NCBI GenBank assembly: GCA_963787485.1
Contig: CAWBDF010000001.1
Span: 184,830-248,829 of the forward strand
Source: Bog-473 sp963787485
Lineage (GTDB): Bacteria; Actinomycetota; Acidimicrobiia; Acidimicrobiales; RAAP-2
Length of the DNA: 64,000 nt
Direction: 5' to 3'
Position 1 is the stretch's first letter. Each line of letters starts with the position of its first letter. Of the stretch, positions 10,094 through 19,053 are shown one piece after another. The position numbers and the translations under genes were made by a program. The notes beneath the pieces were generated by a model. The model searched no databases and was not told where the DNA came from. It was given only the letters and a program-made list of their open reading frames with translations.

Positions 10094-10692
10094 CAGGTGC
10101 CGCCGCCCTCGGCCATCTGGGCCCGCTCGGCCGCCACCGTGGCCCGGTCGGCCAGGAGCCCCACGCTGCGGCGCACCCGCACCAGCGTCCCGTGGGAGGG
10201 CACGGTGTCGACCAGGCGGCCGGCACGCAGGTCCTCGAGGAGGGTGTCGAAGCTCTCGGGGGTCTGCGCGCCGACATAGCGGTGGTTCACCTGCACGCAG
10301 GGCGTGCGGTCGCAATCGGCCAGGCACTCGGCCTCGTGCAGGGTGAACACCGCGTCGGGGGTGGTCCCGCCGGCCCGGACGCCCAGGCTCGCTTCGGCGT
10401 GCTCGAGCAGCTCGAGCGCCCCGCCGAGCATGCAGGCGATGTTGGTGCACACGGCCACCACGTAGGTGCCCACCGGCTCGGTGTGCAACATGTCGTAGAA
10501 GGTGGCCGTGCCCCGCACCTCGGCCGGGGTGACGCCGCAGAGATCGGCGATCTCGGCCATGGCCTCGGGGCGGAGCCAGCCGTCCTGCTCCTGGGCCAGG
10601 TGGCACAGCGGGATCAGCGCCGAGCGCGGCCGGGGGTAGAGCGACAACAGCTCGACGGCCCGGGCCCGGATGTCCGGGTCGAGATGGCTCAC
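10093..10692 (-). CDS. nuoE: NADH-quinone oxidoreductase subunit E
   Basis: A 199-residue thioredoxin-fold subunit of the NADH module carrying the [2Fe-2S] cluster N1a. The four ligands fit Cys82, Cys87, Cys123 and Cys127 (VCTNIAC and ECLADC). The start is GTG at 10692, which overlaps the nuoD stop (TGA 10691-10689) in a GTGA coupling; upstream sequence in this frame is the antisense of nuoD and not part of the protein. The last 35 residues are an Arg/Ala-rich tail. Confidence 0.95.
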   Translation of the reverse strand: MSHLDPDIRARAVELLSLYPRPRSALIPLCHLAQEQDGWLRPEAMAEIADLCGVTPAEVRGTATFYDMLHTEPVGTYVVAVCTNIACMLGGALELLEHAEASLGVRAGGTTPDAVFTLHEAECLADCDRTPCVQVNHRYVGAQTPESFDTLLEDLRAGRLVDTVPSHGTLVRVRRSVGLLADRATVAAERAQMAEGGGT

Positions 10693-12110
10693 CGGTCCAC
10701 CTCCCCCATGACGGGGTCGACCGACGAGATCACGGCCACGGCGTCGGCCATCATCGCGCCGCGCAGGAGCAGCGGCAGTGCCTGCAGGTTGACGAAGCTC
10801 GGCGCCCGGATGTGCATCCGATACGGCTTGGACGTCCCATCCGAGACCATGTAGCAGCCCAGCTCGCCCCGCGGCGACTCGACCGCCACGTACACCTCGC
10901 CCTCGGGCACGCGGAAGCCCTCGGTGAAGATCTTGAAGTGGTGGATCAGCGCCTCCATGCTCTCGTCGATGCGCGCACGCGGTGGCGGCGTGACCTTGCG
11001 GTCCTGCACCCGGTAGTCTCCGGGAGGCATCATCTGGGTGATCTGGCGGATCATCTTGATCGACTCGCGGATTTCGTTGAGACGGACCGAGTAGCGGTCG
11101 AAGTTGTCGCCGTAGGTGCCGACGATCACGTCGAAGTCCAGCTTGTCGTAGGCCAGGTACGGCATGGTGCGCCGCAGGTCCCACGGCACTCCGGTGGAGC
11201 GCAGGATGGGACCCGTCACCGAGAGGGCCAGCGCCTCCTCGGCCGAGATGTTGCCGACGGCCTCCGTCCTCTGTCGGAAGATGGGCTGGCCGGTGAGGAG
11301 CTCGTCGTACTCGAAGGTGCGGGCGAGAATGGTCTCGCAGATGATGTCGACGTCGTCCTCCCACCCGTCGGGGAGGTCGGCCGCGACGCCCCCGGGACGG
11401 ATGAAGTTGTGGTTCATCCGCTGCCCGGTCGTCTTCTCGAAGAACGCGAGCACCATCTCGCGCTCGCGGAACCCGTAGACCAACATAGAGGTGGAGCCGA
11501 GGTCTCCCCCGTTGGTGGCCATCCACACGAGGTGCGACGACACCCGGTTGAGCTCACACATGAGCATGCGGATCCACACCGCCCGCGGCGGAAGTTCTAC
11601 GTCGAGCAGCGCCTCGGTGGCCAGCGAGAAGACGAGCTCGTTGTGCAGCGGCGACAGGTAGTCCATGCGTGTGGTGTTTGTGCACCCCTGGACGTAGGTC
11701 AGTTCCTCGCCTGTCTTCTCCATTCCGGTGTGCAGGTACCCCACGACCGGCTTTGTGCGCAGTATCGTCTCGCCGTCGAGCTCGAGCATGAGCCGCAACA
11801 CGCCGTGGGTCGAAGGGTGCTGCGGACCCATGTTGATGATCATCGTCTGGTCGTCGCGCTGCTCCACGTCAATGTCGTTCGGATCGGCATAGCCGCCTTC
11901 GGGCAGGCGCAGGACGGCACCCACCTCCTGGCGCAGCTCGCTGGCGCCGGTGGTACCCCGCCGGCGCAGCTCCTGGGCGCCCTCGGACGTCTCCGCCTGG
12001 AAGTAGCGCTGCTCCTCAGCCTTGCGGTGGGCCTTCTCGGTCGGCTCGAGGTCGAAGCCGTCGTCCTCGTGGCTGTCGCCGTCGTCGCGCGTGTCGTGGT
12101 CGTCGCTCAC
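10689..12110 (-). CDS. nuoD: NADH-quinone oxidoreductase subunit D
   Basis: A 473-residue 49-kDa-type subunit that lines the quinone pocket of complex I. MGPQHPSTHGVLRLMLELDG and VGYLHTGMEKTGEE are the family signatures, including the His and Asp/Tyr region contacting quinone. An extended, acidic and charged N-terminus (about 70 residues rich in Asp, Glu, Arg) precedes the conserved domain. ATG start at 12110 overlaps nuoC by 4 nt. Confidence 0.97.
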   Translation of the reverse strand: MSDDHDTRDDGDSHEDDGFDLEPTEKAHRKAEEQRYFQAETSEGAQELRRRGTTGASELRQEVGAVLRLPEGGYADPNDIDVEQRDDQTMIINMGPQHPSTHGVLRLMLELDGETILRTKPVVGYLHTGMEKTGEELTYVQGCTNTTRMDYLSPLHNELVFSLATEALLDVELPPRAVWIRMLMCELNRVSSHLVWMATNGGDLGSTSMLVYGFREREMVLAFFEKTTGQRMNHNFIRPGGVAADLPDGWEDDVDIICETILARTFEYDELLTGQPIFRQRTEAVGNISAEEALALSVTGPILRSTGVPWDLRRTMPYLAYDKLDFDVIVGTYGDNFDRYSVRLNEIRESIKMIRQITQMMPPGDYRVQDRKVTPPPRARIDESMEALIHHFKIFTEGFRVPEGEVYVAVESPRGELGCYMVSDGTSKPYRMHIRAPSFVNLQALPLLLRGAMMADAVAVISSVDPVMGEVDR

Positions 12111-12619
12111 CGCGGCCCCGGCGCTTCCTTGAACTGCACGGGCACCCGGCCCACCCCGTAGTCCTTGCGCAGCGGGTGGCCCTCCCAGTCTTCGGGCATG
12201 AGGATGCGCGTCATGTCGGGGTGCCCGGCAAAGATGATCCCGACCAGGTCGTAGGCCTCCCGCTCCATGGCGTCCACACCTGGATAGATGTCGGTGATGG
12301 AGTCGACCACCGGGTCCGACTCGGGGACCTGCACCCTGATCCGAACGCGCTGGCGTAGCGAGAGGGACAAGAGATTGACCACCACCTCGAAGCGTTCGGG
12401 CGCCATGCCGTCGGGCAGAGAGCGCCCCGGGTGCGTGAGGTAATCGACACCACAGAGGTCAGAGCACAGTTCGAAGCCGGCGGCGCGGAACGCGGCCACC
12501 ATCTGCTTGTAGGTGGCGCGGCTCGGGAACGCGAGCTGGTCGACCAGGCGATCCGGCAGGCGCGGCACGTCTGGCAGGACGCTCGCGGGCGCCACCGCGG
12601 TCGGGGTCGTCTCGCTCAC
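12107..12619 (-). CDS. nuoC: NADH-quinone oxidoreductase subunit C
   Basis: About 170 residues; the 30-kDa subunit of the complex I peripheral arm. The signature EREAYDLVGIIFAGHPDMTR followed by ILMPEDWEGHPLRKDY is intact near the C-terminus. I prefer the GTG at 12619 (VSETTPTAVAP), which overlaps the nuoB stop (TGA 12618-12616), over the open frame that extends a further 15 codons into nuoB. Confidence 0.94.
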   Translation of the reverse strand: MSETTPTAVAPASVLPDVPRLPDRLVDQLAFPSRATYKQMVAAFRAAGFELCSDLCGVDYLTHPGRSLPDGMAPERFEVVVNLLSLSLRQRVRIRVQVPESDPVVDSITDIYPGVDAMEREAYDLVGIIFAGHPDMTRILMPEDWEGHPLRKDYGVGRVPVQFKEAPGPR

Positions 12620-13192
12620 CGCGGCGTGGCGACCCGCACCGCGTCGGGCACGCTCGGCACCCATCCGCCGGTCGCCTGCTCGCCCGCGGGGACCGAGCTA
12701 CCGGGACGGCGGGTGATCTCGCCAGTACGGATCTTCTCGTGCAGGGTCAGGATGGCGTGCAGGAGCGTCTCGGGGGAGGGTGGGCAGCCCGGCGCGTAGA
12801 CGTCGACGGGGACGATCTGGTCGACGCCCTGCACGATGGCGTAGTTGTTGAACATCCCGCCCGTCGACGCGCATACGCCCATGGAGATCACCCACTTGGG
12901 CTCCATCATCTGGTCGTAAATTTCGGCGAAGGACGGGGGCCATTTTCTGCGAGACCCGCCCGGCGACGATCATGAGGTCGGCCTGCCGTGGCGAGCCCCG
13001 GAAGACTTCCATGCCGAGGCGGGCGATGTCGTAATCGGCGGCGCCGACCGCAATCATCTCAATGGCGCAGCACGCCAGCCCGAACGTGGCCGGCCACACG
13101 CTGTTGCGCCGCGCCCACTTGACCATGTCCTCGAGGCGACCGGTCAGGAAGTTGTGCTGGAGGTCCTCGATCCCCACGTCAGGCTGCCTCAC
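12616..13192 (-). CDS. nuoB: NADH-quinone oxidoreductase subunit B (frame broken near 12920)
   Basis: About 191 residues after correction; holds cluster N2, the last iron-sulfur cluster before quinone. The N-terminal half has the tandem cysteines Cys41-Cys42 (GLACCAIEMI); the C-terminal half has GVCAS and YAPGCPPSPE, giving all four ligands. The halves lie in different frames. Within the AAATTT run at about 12918-12923 one extra A converts the expected LRRIYDQMMEPKW into a shifted frame. The most distal GTG (13192) overlaps nuoA by 14 nt; a GTG at 13177 is an alternative start. An indel in a homopolymer suggests sequence error. Confidence 0.92.
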
Positions 13193-13649
13193 CCGGCGTC
13201 GGGCGTGACCCGCTGATGCGGGTGATGGTCGACTCCGAGGTGCGGCTTGGCATACCCGACTGCAACGTCTTGGGCGGGCCCCAGGTCAGGGCGCCGTTGG
13301 AGATCAGGTAGAGGAACGACACGAAGACCACCGCGGCGAACACGATGACCTCGATCAGCCCGAACGTCGCGATCTGGTGGAACACGACCGCCCACGGGTA
13401 GAGGAACACGATCTCGATGTCGAAGATGATGAAGATCATGGAGATCAGGTAGAACCGCACCGGGAAGCGCTGGGAAGGTTCCAGCGCGGGGACGATGCCG
13501 CACTCGTAGGGCGCCAGCTTGGCCGCCGTGGGTTTCTTGCGCGGCGCCAACATCGCCGAGGAAACCAGAGAGAAGGCGGTGAAGGCGAAGCCGAGCAGCC
13601 CCAAAATCAGGATCGGGAGGTACTGGTCCACAGCCGACGTTTCTACCAT
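13179..13649 (-). CDS. nuoA: NADH-quinone oxidoreductase subunit A
   Basis: First gene of the nuo operon; about 156 residues with three transmembrane helices. The segment KLAPYECGIVP carries the conserved Cys-containing loop of NuoA, and RFYLISMIFIIFDIEIVFLYPWA is the family's second helix with its conserved Asp/Glu. The ATG at 13649 is chosen because upstream codons in the same frame are hydrophilic and run into the divergent gene. The promoter should lie in the 68 bases between here and the divergent reductase; I cannot identify its boxes. Confidence 0.94.
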   Translation of the reverse strand: MVETSAVDQYLPILILGLLGFAFTAFSLVSSAMLAPRKKPTAAKLAPYECGIVPALEPSQRFPVRFYLISMIFIIFDIEIVFLYPWAVVFHQIATFGLIEVIVFAAVVFVSFLYLISNGALTWGPPKTLQSGMPSRTSESTITRISGSRPTPGEAA

Positions 13650-13717
13650 GTGGCCCCAACGCCCGGCACATCCGCGCCGCTGGTCAGAGGCCCCTCCGGG
13701 GGGCCTACGATGCCCTC

Positions 13718-15106
13718 GTGACGCCCTCCGACGCGACCCCCCAGCCGACACCCCCCAAGAAGGCAGCCCGCTCGGCGAGAGGCGCGGCGAAAACGAGGGC
13801 TCCGTCGCGGCGTGATCATGTCTACGACGTCGTCGTTGCCGGTGGCGGTCCCGCTGGCTCGGCATGCGGGTTCTGGCTGGCCCAGGCCGGTTGGGACGTG
13901 GCCGTGGTCGAGAAGAGCGAGTTCCCCCGGGAGAAGACCTGCGGGGACGGCCTGACGCCGCGCGCCGTGCGCCAGCTGGCCGACATGGGTCTCGAGGAGG
14001 CCGTGTCGGGCCGAGCGCACCGGATCGACGGCCTGCGCGCCTACGGCTTCGGCCACCAGCTGGAGATGGCGTGGCCCGACCATCCCAACTTCCCCGCCTA
14101 CGGCTACACCATCACCCGCCATGACCTCGACGGCCTCGTGGCGCACCACGCCGCTGCCGCCGGGGCGACCCTGATGCAAGGGACAGAGGTCGTCTCCCCC
14201 GTGGTGGACGAGTCGGCCGGGCGGTCCGGTCCGCTCCCCACACTCGACGGCGTCGAGGTGAAGGAGAAGGGGGGGGCGACCACCCGCACGCTCAAGGCGC
14301 GCTACGTGGTTGTTGCTGACGGATCGAACTCACGGGTGGGGCGGATGCTCGGGACGGCCAGGCGGCGCGAGCTGCCCATGGGCATGGCGCTGCGCGGCTA
14401 CTACACCTCGGAACGCCACGACGACCCGTTCATTGAGTCCCATCTCGACATCCGGGACGCCGAGGGCAACGTGGTGCCCGGATACGGGTGGATCTTTCCC
14501 ATGGGCGACGGGCGAGTGAACGTCGGCGTCGGCCTCTTGTCCACGGACCAGCGTTGGAAGGGCCTCAACACCACCCACCTCATGGACACGTTCACGCAGG
14601 ACGCGCCACCTTCCTGGGGTCTGGGGCCCGAGACCTGCCTCGGTCCGCCGACTGGGGGCAAGCTTCCGATGGGGCTGTCGGTCGGCCCGCGAGCGGGAGG
14701 CAATGTGCTGGTGGCCGGCGACGCGGGCGCGAGCATCAATCCATTCAACGGGGAGGGCATCGCCTACGCGTACGAGACGGGACGGCTCGCCGCGGCCGCC
14801 CTGGGCCGGTCCCTGGCCGGTGGAGGCGATCCCGCGCTGGCCGACTACGACCGGGAGCTGACAGCAGCCTACGGGGCCTACTTCAAGGTGGCCCGGGCCT
14901 TCGTCCACCTGATCTCACACCCCGAGGCCATGCGGCTCTGCGTCTCCCTCGGCATGCGGTCGGAGCTCTTGATGGCCCAGCTGCTGCGCATCATGGCCAA
15001 CCTCATGCGACCCGACGCCGCCGGCCCTGCTGAGCTGGGCTTTCGCGCCATGGAGCTCGTCTCCCGACTGCTCCGGGACGTCGAGCTCGACACCGCCGCC
15101 GCCTGA
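13718..15106 (+). CDS. geranylgeranyl reductase family FAD protein (menaquinone reductase type)
   Basis: A 462-residue FAD-dependent reductase. The Rossmann motif VVAGGGPAGSACGFWLAQAG lies at about residues 33-52, EKTCGDGLTPRAV is the family's second motif, and VAGDAGASINPFNGEGIAYA near residue 330 contacts the flavin. Relatives reduce isoprenoid double bonds; the actinobacterial homologue next to nuo acts on the menaquinone side chain (MenJ). Its divergent position from nuoA fits a role in supplying the quinone used by complex I. GTG start at 13718. The N-terminus has about 30 basic, low-complexity residues before the FAD fold. Confidence 0.85.
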   Translation: MTPSDATPQPTPPKKAARSARGAAKTRAPSRRDHVYDVVVAGGGPAGSACGFWLAQAGWDVAVVEKSEFPREKTCGDGLTPRAVRQLADMGLEEAVSGRAHRIDGLRAYGFGHQLEMAWPDHPNFPAYGYTITRHDLDGLVAHHAAAAGATLMQGTEVVSPVVDESAGRSGPLPTLDGVEVKEKGGATTRTLKARYVVVADGSNSRVGRMLGTARRRELPMGMALRGYYTSERHDDPFIESHLDIRDAEGNVVPGYGWIFPMGDGRVNVGVGLLSTDQRWKGLNTTHLMDTFTQDAPPSWGLGPETCLGPPTGGKLPMGLSVGPRAGGNVLVAGDAGASINPFNGEGIAYAYETGRLAAAALGRSLAGGGDPALADYDRELTAAYGAYFKVARAFVHLISHPEAMRLCVSLGMRSELLMAQLLRIMANLMRPDAAGPAELGFRAMELVSRLLRDVELDTAAA

Positions 15107-16672
15107 GCGCCTAGCCGAGACCCCCTCCTGCTCGGACGCCGCGGCTTCCCGGGCCTTGGCCCGGGAAGGGAGGAAGAGCGCCGCGACGAGCGCGGCCATC
15201 GCCACGACGACAGCCGCGATGGTGCAGCCGAGGTCCATCCCGCTCACGAAGCCCTGGCGCGCCGCGGTCGTGAGCGGCTGGCCCAGCCGGTCAGGGAGGT
15301 GTGCGGCAACGGCGACCGCCCCACCGAGGGACCCCTCGACCAAGGACGCGACGTGCGCCGGCACCCGCTGGTGGGCCAGCAACGGGGCCACCGCGTCGCG
15401 AAAGCGCAGGTTGAGCGCGGTCCCGAGGATGGCAACCCCGAGGGCGCCTCCGACCTGCATGGCGGTGTCGTTAGTGGCCGACCCGACCCCGGCCTCCCTG
15501 GGCGGCACCGACCCCATGATCGACTCGGTGAGGGGGGCGAGGGAGAGACCGACACCGAGACCGAGCACGGCGATCCATGGAAGGGCGTCGCGGTAGGTGT
15601 CGTGCACCGAGGTCCCCGCCAAGAGTCCGGCGCCGGCGGCGATCAGGAGCATCCCCACGGCCACCACGGGCTTCGTCCCGATTCGACGCACCACCAGAAC
15701 CGACGCCGGCGCGGCCACCAGCAAGATGATGGCCAGTGGACCGATGGCCAACCCCGTCCGCAAGGGGCTGAAGCCGAGGAAGAACTGCAGGTACTGGGTC
15801 AGGAGGAAGAACAGCCCGAGCAGCGCGAACAGGACCAGGGCGAGGGACCCGATGGCAATGCTGTAGCGCCGGTTGCGAAAGAACCGCAACGGGAGCATGG
15901 GGTGCTCGCTGTACCGCTCCCAGAGGACGAAGACGACGAGCAGGACGGCCGCGCCGGCGAACGCGCCCACGATCACCGGCGAGGTCCAGCTGCGGTCCGG
16001 TGCCTCGATGATCCCCCACAGGAGCAGACCGAAACCCGACATCGTGAGCAACGAGCCGGTCAGGTCGGATCGCTTGGCCGACGGGTTCCTCGAATTGGGC
16101 ACCAGGAAGATCGCCGCCACCAGTCCGGCGGCGGCGATCGGGACGTTGATGAGGAACACCGATCCCCACCAGTAGCGGACGAGCAGGAACCCGCCCAGGA
16201 CCGGCCCGATGGCCACGCCCAACCCCGCGGTCCCCGACCAGATGCCGATGGCCATCGCCCGTTCGCGGTCCTCGGAGAACGTGTTGGTGAGGATCGACAA
16301 CGTGCAGGGCATGAGCGCCGCCGCTCCCGCTCCCATGACGGCTCGCGCCGCCGTCAACCGGTCCGGACTTCCCGAGAAAGCGGCGAAGGCCGAGCCGGCG
16401 GCGAACACGACGAGCCCCGCCATGAAGAGCCACTTGCGGCCGAGGCGGTCGCCCGTCGCGCCAAGCGTGAGCAGCAGACCCGCAAAAACCACCGCGTAGG
16501 CGTCGACGATCCATTGGAGCTGGCTCGACGACGCGTGCAGATCCCGGACGATGGAAGGCAGCGCGACGTTGAGGATGGTCGTATCGAGGCTGATGATGAG
16601 CAGCGTCACGCACAGCACCGAGAGCGTGGCCCATCGCCACCGTTGTGCTGTCGGGGCTGCGGTCCTGCTCAC
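14915..16672 (-). CDS. DHA2-type MFS multidrug exporter
   Basis: Drug:proton antiporter of the EmrB/QacA type with about 14 transmembrane helices. Motifs are LDTTILNVALPSIVRDL in helix 1 and GATGDRLGRKWLFMAG (motif A) after helix 2. GTG start at 16672. As read, the frame continues 192 nt antisense into the reductase gene and gives a hydrophilic, His/Gly-rich tail unlike the family. If the C5 run at 15121-15125 were one base longer the frame would stop at TAG 15113-15111, five bases from the reductase stop, so the real protein probably ends there. Substrate unknown. Confidence 0.85.
   Translation of the reverse strand: MSRTAAPTAQRWRWATLSVLCVTLLIISLDTTILNVALPSIVRDLHASSSQLQWIVDAYAVVFAGLLLTLGATGDRLGRKWLFMAGLVVFAAGSAFAAFSGSPDRLTAARAVMGAGAAALMPCTLSILTNTFSEDRERAMAIGIWSGTAGLGVAIGPVLGGFLLVRYWWGSVFLINVPIAAAGLVAAIFLVPNSRNPSAKRSDLTGSLLTMSGFGLLLWGIIEAPDRSWTSPVIVGAFAGAAVLLVVFVLWERYSEHPMLPLRFFRNRRYSIAIGSLALVLFALLGLFFLLTQYLQFFLGFSPLRTGLAIGPLAIILLVAAPASVLVVRRIGTKPVVAVGMLLIAAGAGLLAGTSVHDTYRDALPWIAVLGLGVGLSLAPLTESIMGSVPPREAGVGSATNDTAMQVGGALGVAILGTALNLRFRDAVAPLLAHQRVPAHVASLVEGSLGGAVAVAAHLPDRLGQPLTTAARQGFVSGMDLGCTIAAVVVAMAALVAALFLPSRAKAREAAASEQEGVSARRSGGGGVELDVPEQSGDELHGAKAQLSRAGGVGSHEVGHDAQQLGHQELRPHAEGDAEPHGLGV
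15145..15168. terminator. strong hairpin between convergent genes
   Basis: CTTCCCGGGCC (15145-15155), a TT loop, then GGCCCGGGAAG (15158-15168): an 11-bp perfect stem. It lies just past the reductase stop (15106) and within the present 3' end of the exporter frame. The position suits a bidirectional terminator, but there is no T-tract. Confidence 0.5.
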
Positions 16673-16684
16673 CGCCCCCCAATC

Positions 16685-18034
16685 TCACTCCGCTTCGGAG
16701 CGGCGCGCCGGGGGGGCCGGCGCGTCCCTGCTCAGGTCGGCCGCGACCTCAAGAGCGGCCTCGGCCGCGACCTCGACGACGTCGCTCAAGATGCGCTCGT
16801 CGTGGGCCAGACCCGGAAACATGACCTCGTAGGGACCCGGGGCCAGGGCCACGCCCCGGCGGAGCATGGCGTGGAAGAAGCGGCGGTACGTGCCGTCCCC
16901 GGCCGAGGCGCGGGCCGCCACGTAGTCCGTCGGTGCGTCGAGCCTTCCGTCGCCCGGCGCGGAGAGGAACAGTCCGACCAACGGACCGACCGCGGGGCAC
17001 ACGACGCGCAAGCCGGCGGCCGAGACGGCCGCCTCGAGTCCGGCCGCCAGGGTGGCGGCCCGCTCCGCCAGGGCGACGTAATCGTTGGCCGACACGTGGT
17101 CCAAGACGGCCAGTCCGGCGGCCGTGGCCAGCGGGTTCCCCGACAGCGTGCCGGCCTGGTACACGGGCCCGCTCGGAGCGAGCTCACTCATCACGTCGCG
17201 CCGGCCGCCGAAGGCGCCGACCGGCAGGCCACCACCGATCACCTTGCCGAAGCACCACAGATCGGGAGTGACGCCGGACCAGGCGGTCGCACCCCCCGGT
17301 CCGAGGCGGAAGCCGCTGATCACTTCGTCGAAGACCAGGAGTGCGCCCACGGCGTCGCACGCCCGACGGAGCCCTTCGAGGAACCCCCGCACGGGTGGCA
17401 CCAGGTTCATGTTGGCGGCGACCGGTTCGACGATCACGCAGGCGACGCGGGCGTCGAGTCCGGGGACCACGTTGTAGGGCACGACCAGTGTGTCGGCCAC
17501 CGCACCAGCCGGGACGCCTGCCGAACCGGGCAGGCCGAGCATGGCCAGCCCGCTCCCGCCTCCGGCCAGGAGACTGTCGGAGTGGCCGTGGTAGCAGCCG
17601 TCGAACTTCACTATCCGATCACGGCCCGTGGCGCCGCGGGCGAGACGCACCGCGCTCATGGCGGCCTCGGTGCCCGACGAGACCAGGCGTACCTGCTCGC
17701 ATCCCTGCACACGGTCGCAGATCGCTTCGGCCAGGAGGACCTCGCCGGGAGTCGGCGCGCCGAAGGTCGTGCCGCGAGACGCCGCCTCGGCGACGGCCGC
17801 CGTCACCACCGGATGTGCGTGCCCGAGCAGGAGCGCGCCGTAGGACTGCACGAGATCGATGTACCGGGTGCCTTCCGCATCTCGAACGAACGCGCCGTCG
17901 CCGGCCACGACGGTGTAGGGCATCCCGCCTACCGACGCGAACGAACGGACAGGCGAGTCCACCCCACCGGGGATGACGCACCTGGCGCGGGCGAACCACT
18001 CCGCGTTGGACGTCGGAACCGTGACGTCACCCAC
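16685..18034 (-). CDS. hemL: glutamate-1-semialdehyde 2,1-aminomutase
   Basis: A 449-residue PLP enzyme making 5-aminolevulinate from glutamate-1-semialdehyde, the second step of the C5 heme route begun by HemA. Seen: VSSGTEAAMSAVRLARG (PLP phosphate), VFDEVISGFR and the Schiff-base Lys in CFGKVIGGGLPVGAFGG near residue 269. GTG start at 18034 overlaps the hemB stop by 8 nt. Last gene of the heme operon here. Confidence 0.96.
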   Translation of the reverse strand: MGDVTVPTSNAEWFARARCVIPGGVDSPVRSFASVGGMPYTVVAGDGAFVRDAEGTRYIDLVQSYGALLLGHAHPVVTAAVAEAASRGTTFGAPTPGEVLLAEAICDRVQGCEQVRLVSSGTEAAMSAVRLARGATGRDRIVKFDGCYHGHSDSLLAGGGSGLAMLGLPGSAGVPAGAVADTLVVPYNVVPGLDARVACVIVEPVAANMNLVPPVRGFLEGLRRACDAVGALLVFDEVISGFRLGPGGATAWSGVTPDLWCFGKVIGGGLPVGAFGGRRDVMSELAPSGPVYQAGTLSGNPLATAAGLAVLDHVSANDYVALAERAATLAAGLEAAVSAAGLRVVCPAVGPLVGLFLSAPGDGRLDAPTDYVAARASAGDGTYRRFFHAMLRRGVALAPGPYEVMFPGLAHDERILSDVVEVAAEAALEVAADLSRDAPAPPARRSEAE

Positions 18035-19043
18035 CGAGTGCTTCGGCCACCTCTGCCGCGAAGTAGGTCACGATGAAATCAGCCCCGGCGCGCTTGAGCA
18101 CGGTCAGTTGTTCGAGGGCCACGGCCGGACCGTCGATCCATCCGGCTTCTGCTGCCGCCTTGACCATGGCGTACTCACCGCTCACGTGGTAGGTGGCCAA
18201 GGGGACGTCGACCCGGCGTCGCACATTCGCGAGCACGTCGAGGGACGTCATGGCAGGTTTGACCATGACCATGTCCGCGCCCTCGGCCAGGTCGAGGGCG
18301 ATCTCGGTCAATGCCTCGCGGCCGTTGCGCGGGTCCTGCTGGTACGACCGACGGTCTCCCCCGCCGGCGATGGCCACGTCGACGGCGTCCCGGAAGGGGC
18401 CGTAGAGGGCCGAGGCGTACTTCGCCGCGTAGGCCAGGATGGCGACCTGGTCGTGGCCGTCGGCTTGGAGCGCGCGGCGGATGGCGGCGACCTGGCCGTC
18501 CATCATCCCGCTGGGCGCCACGACGTCGGCCCCGGCATCCGCCTGAGCCACCGCGATGCGTTGGTACAGCTCGAGGGTGGGATCGTTCAGCACCTCACCG
18601 GAGGGCCCGAGCACGCCGCAATGACCGTGGTCGGTGTACTCGTCCAGACACAGATCCGCCATCATCACGAGCTCGTCGCCGATCGCTTCGCGGAGCGACC
18701 GGAGCGCCACCTGCACGATGCCGTCGCGGGCGAAGGCCTCGCTCCCCAGGGAGTCCTTGTGCTCGGGCACCCCGAAGACGATGACGCCCGGAATGCCCAG
18801 CGACACGAGGCGCTTGGCCTCGACGACGAGCGAGTCGACCGAGTGCTGCACCTCGCCGGGCATGGAGGCGATGGGAACCGGGGCGTCGATGCCCTGGCGG
18901 ACGAACAGCGGGGCAACCAGGTCGTCGACGCCGAGGCGGGTCTCGGCCACCAGGCGACGCAACGCCGGAGTCCGACGCAATCGCCGGAGGCGGCGGGAGG
19001 GGTATCCCCCCGAACCTGACACCCACGACGAGGTCCGGGCCAT
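18027..19043 (-). CDS. hemB: delta-aminolevulinic acid dehydratase (porphobilinogen synthase)
   Basis: About 338 residues; condenses two aminolevulinates to porphobilinogen. Two active-site lysines are visible (AYAAKYASALYGPFR and VKPAMTSLD, the Schiff-base Lys). The metal region reads DLCLDEYTDHGHCGV: the middle cysteine of the zinc triad is Asp, the form common in actinobacteria. The ATG at 19043 is chosen because upstream codons in frame are antisense to the cobA-hemD coding frame. It lies 10 nt after cobA-hemD and overlaps hemL. Confidence 0.95.
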   Translation of the reverse strand: MARTSSWVSGSGGYPSRRLRRLRRTPALRRLVAETRLGVDDLVAPLFVRQGIDAPVPIASMPGEVQHSVDSLVVEAKRLVSLGIPGVIVFGVPEHKDSLGSEAFARDGIVQVALRSLREAIGDELVMMADLCLDEYTDHGHCGVLGPSGEVLNDPTLELYQRIAVAQADAGADVVAPSGMMDGQVAAIRRALQADGHDQVAILAYAAKYASALYGPFRDAVDVAIAGGGDRRSYQQDPRNGREALTEIALDLAEGADMVMVKPAMTSLDVLANVRRRVDVPLATYHVSGEYAMVKAAAEAGWIDGPAVALEQLTVLKRAGADFIVTYFAAEVAEALGG

Positions 19044-19053
19044 GGCACCCAGC

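Noticed and set aside
15299..18076. Very long open frame on the plus strand antisense to the exporter and hemL
   Set aside because: A high-GC artefact: codons are rich in Arg, Gly, Asp and His with no family signature, and the opposite strand carries clear enzymes.
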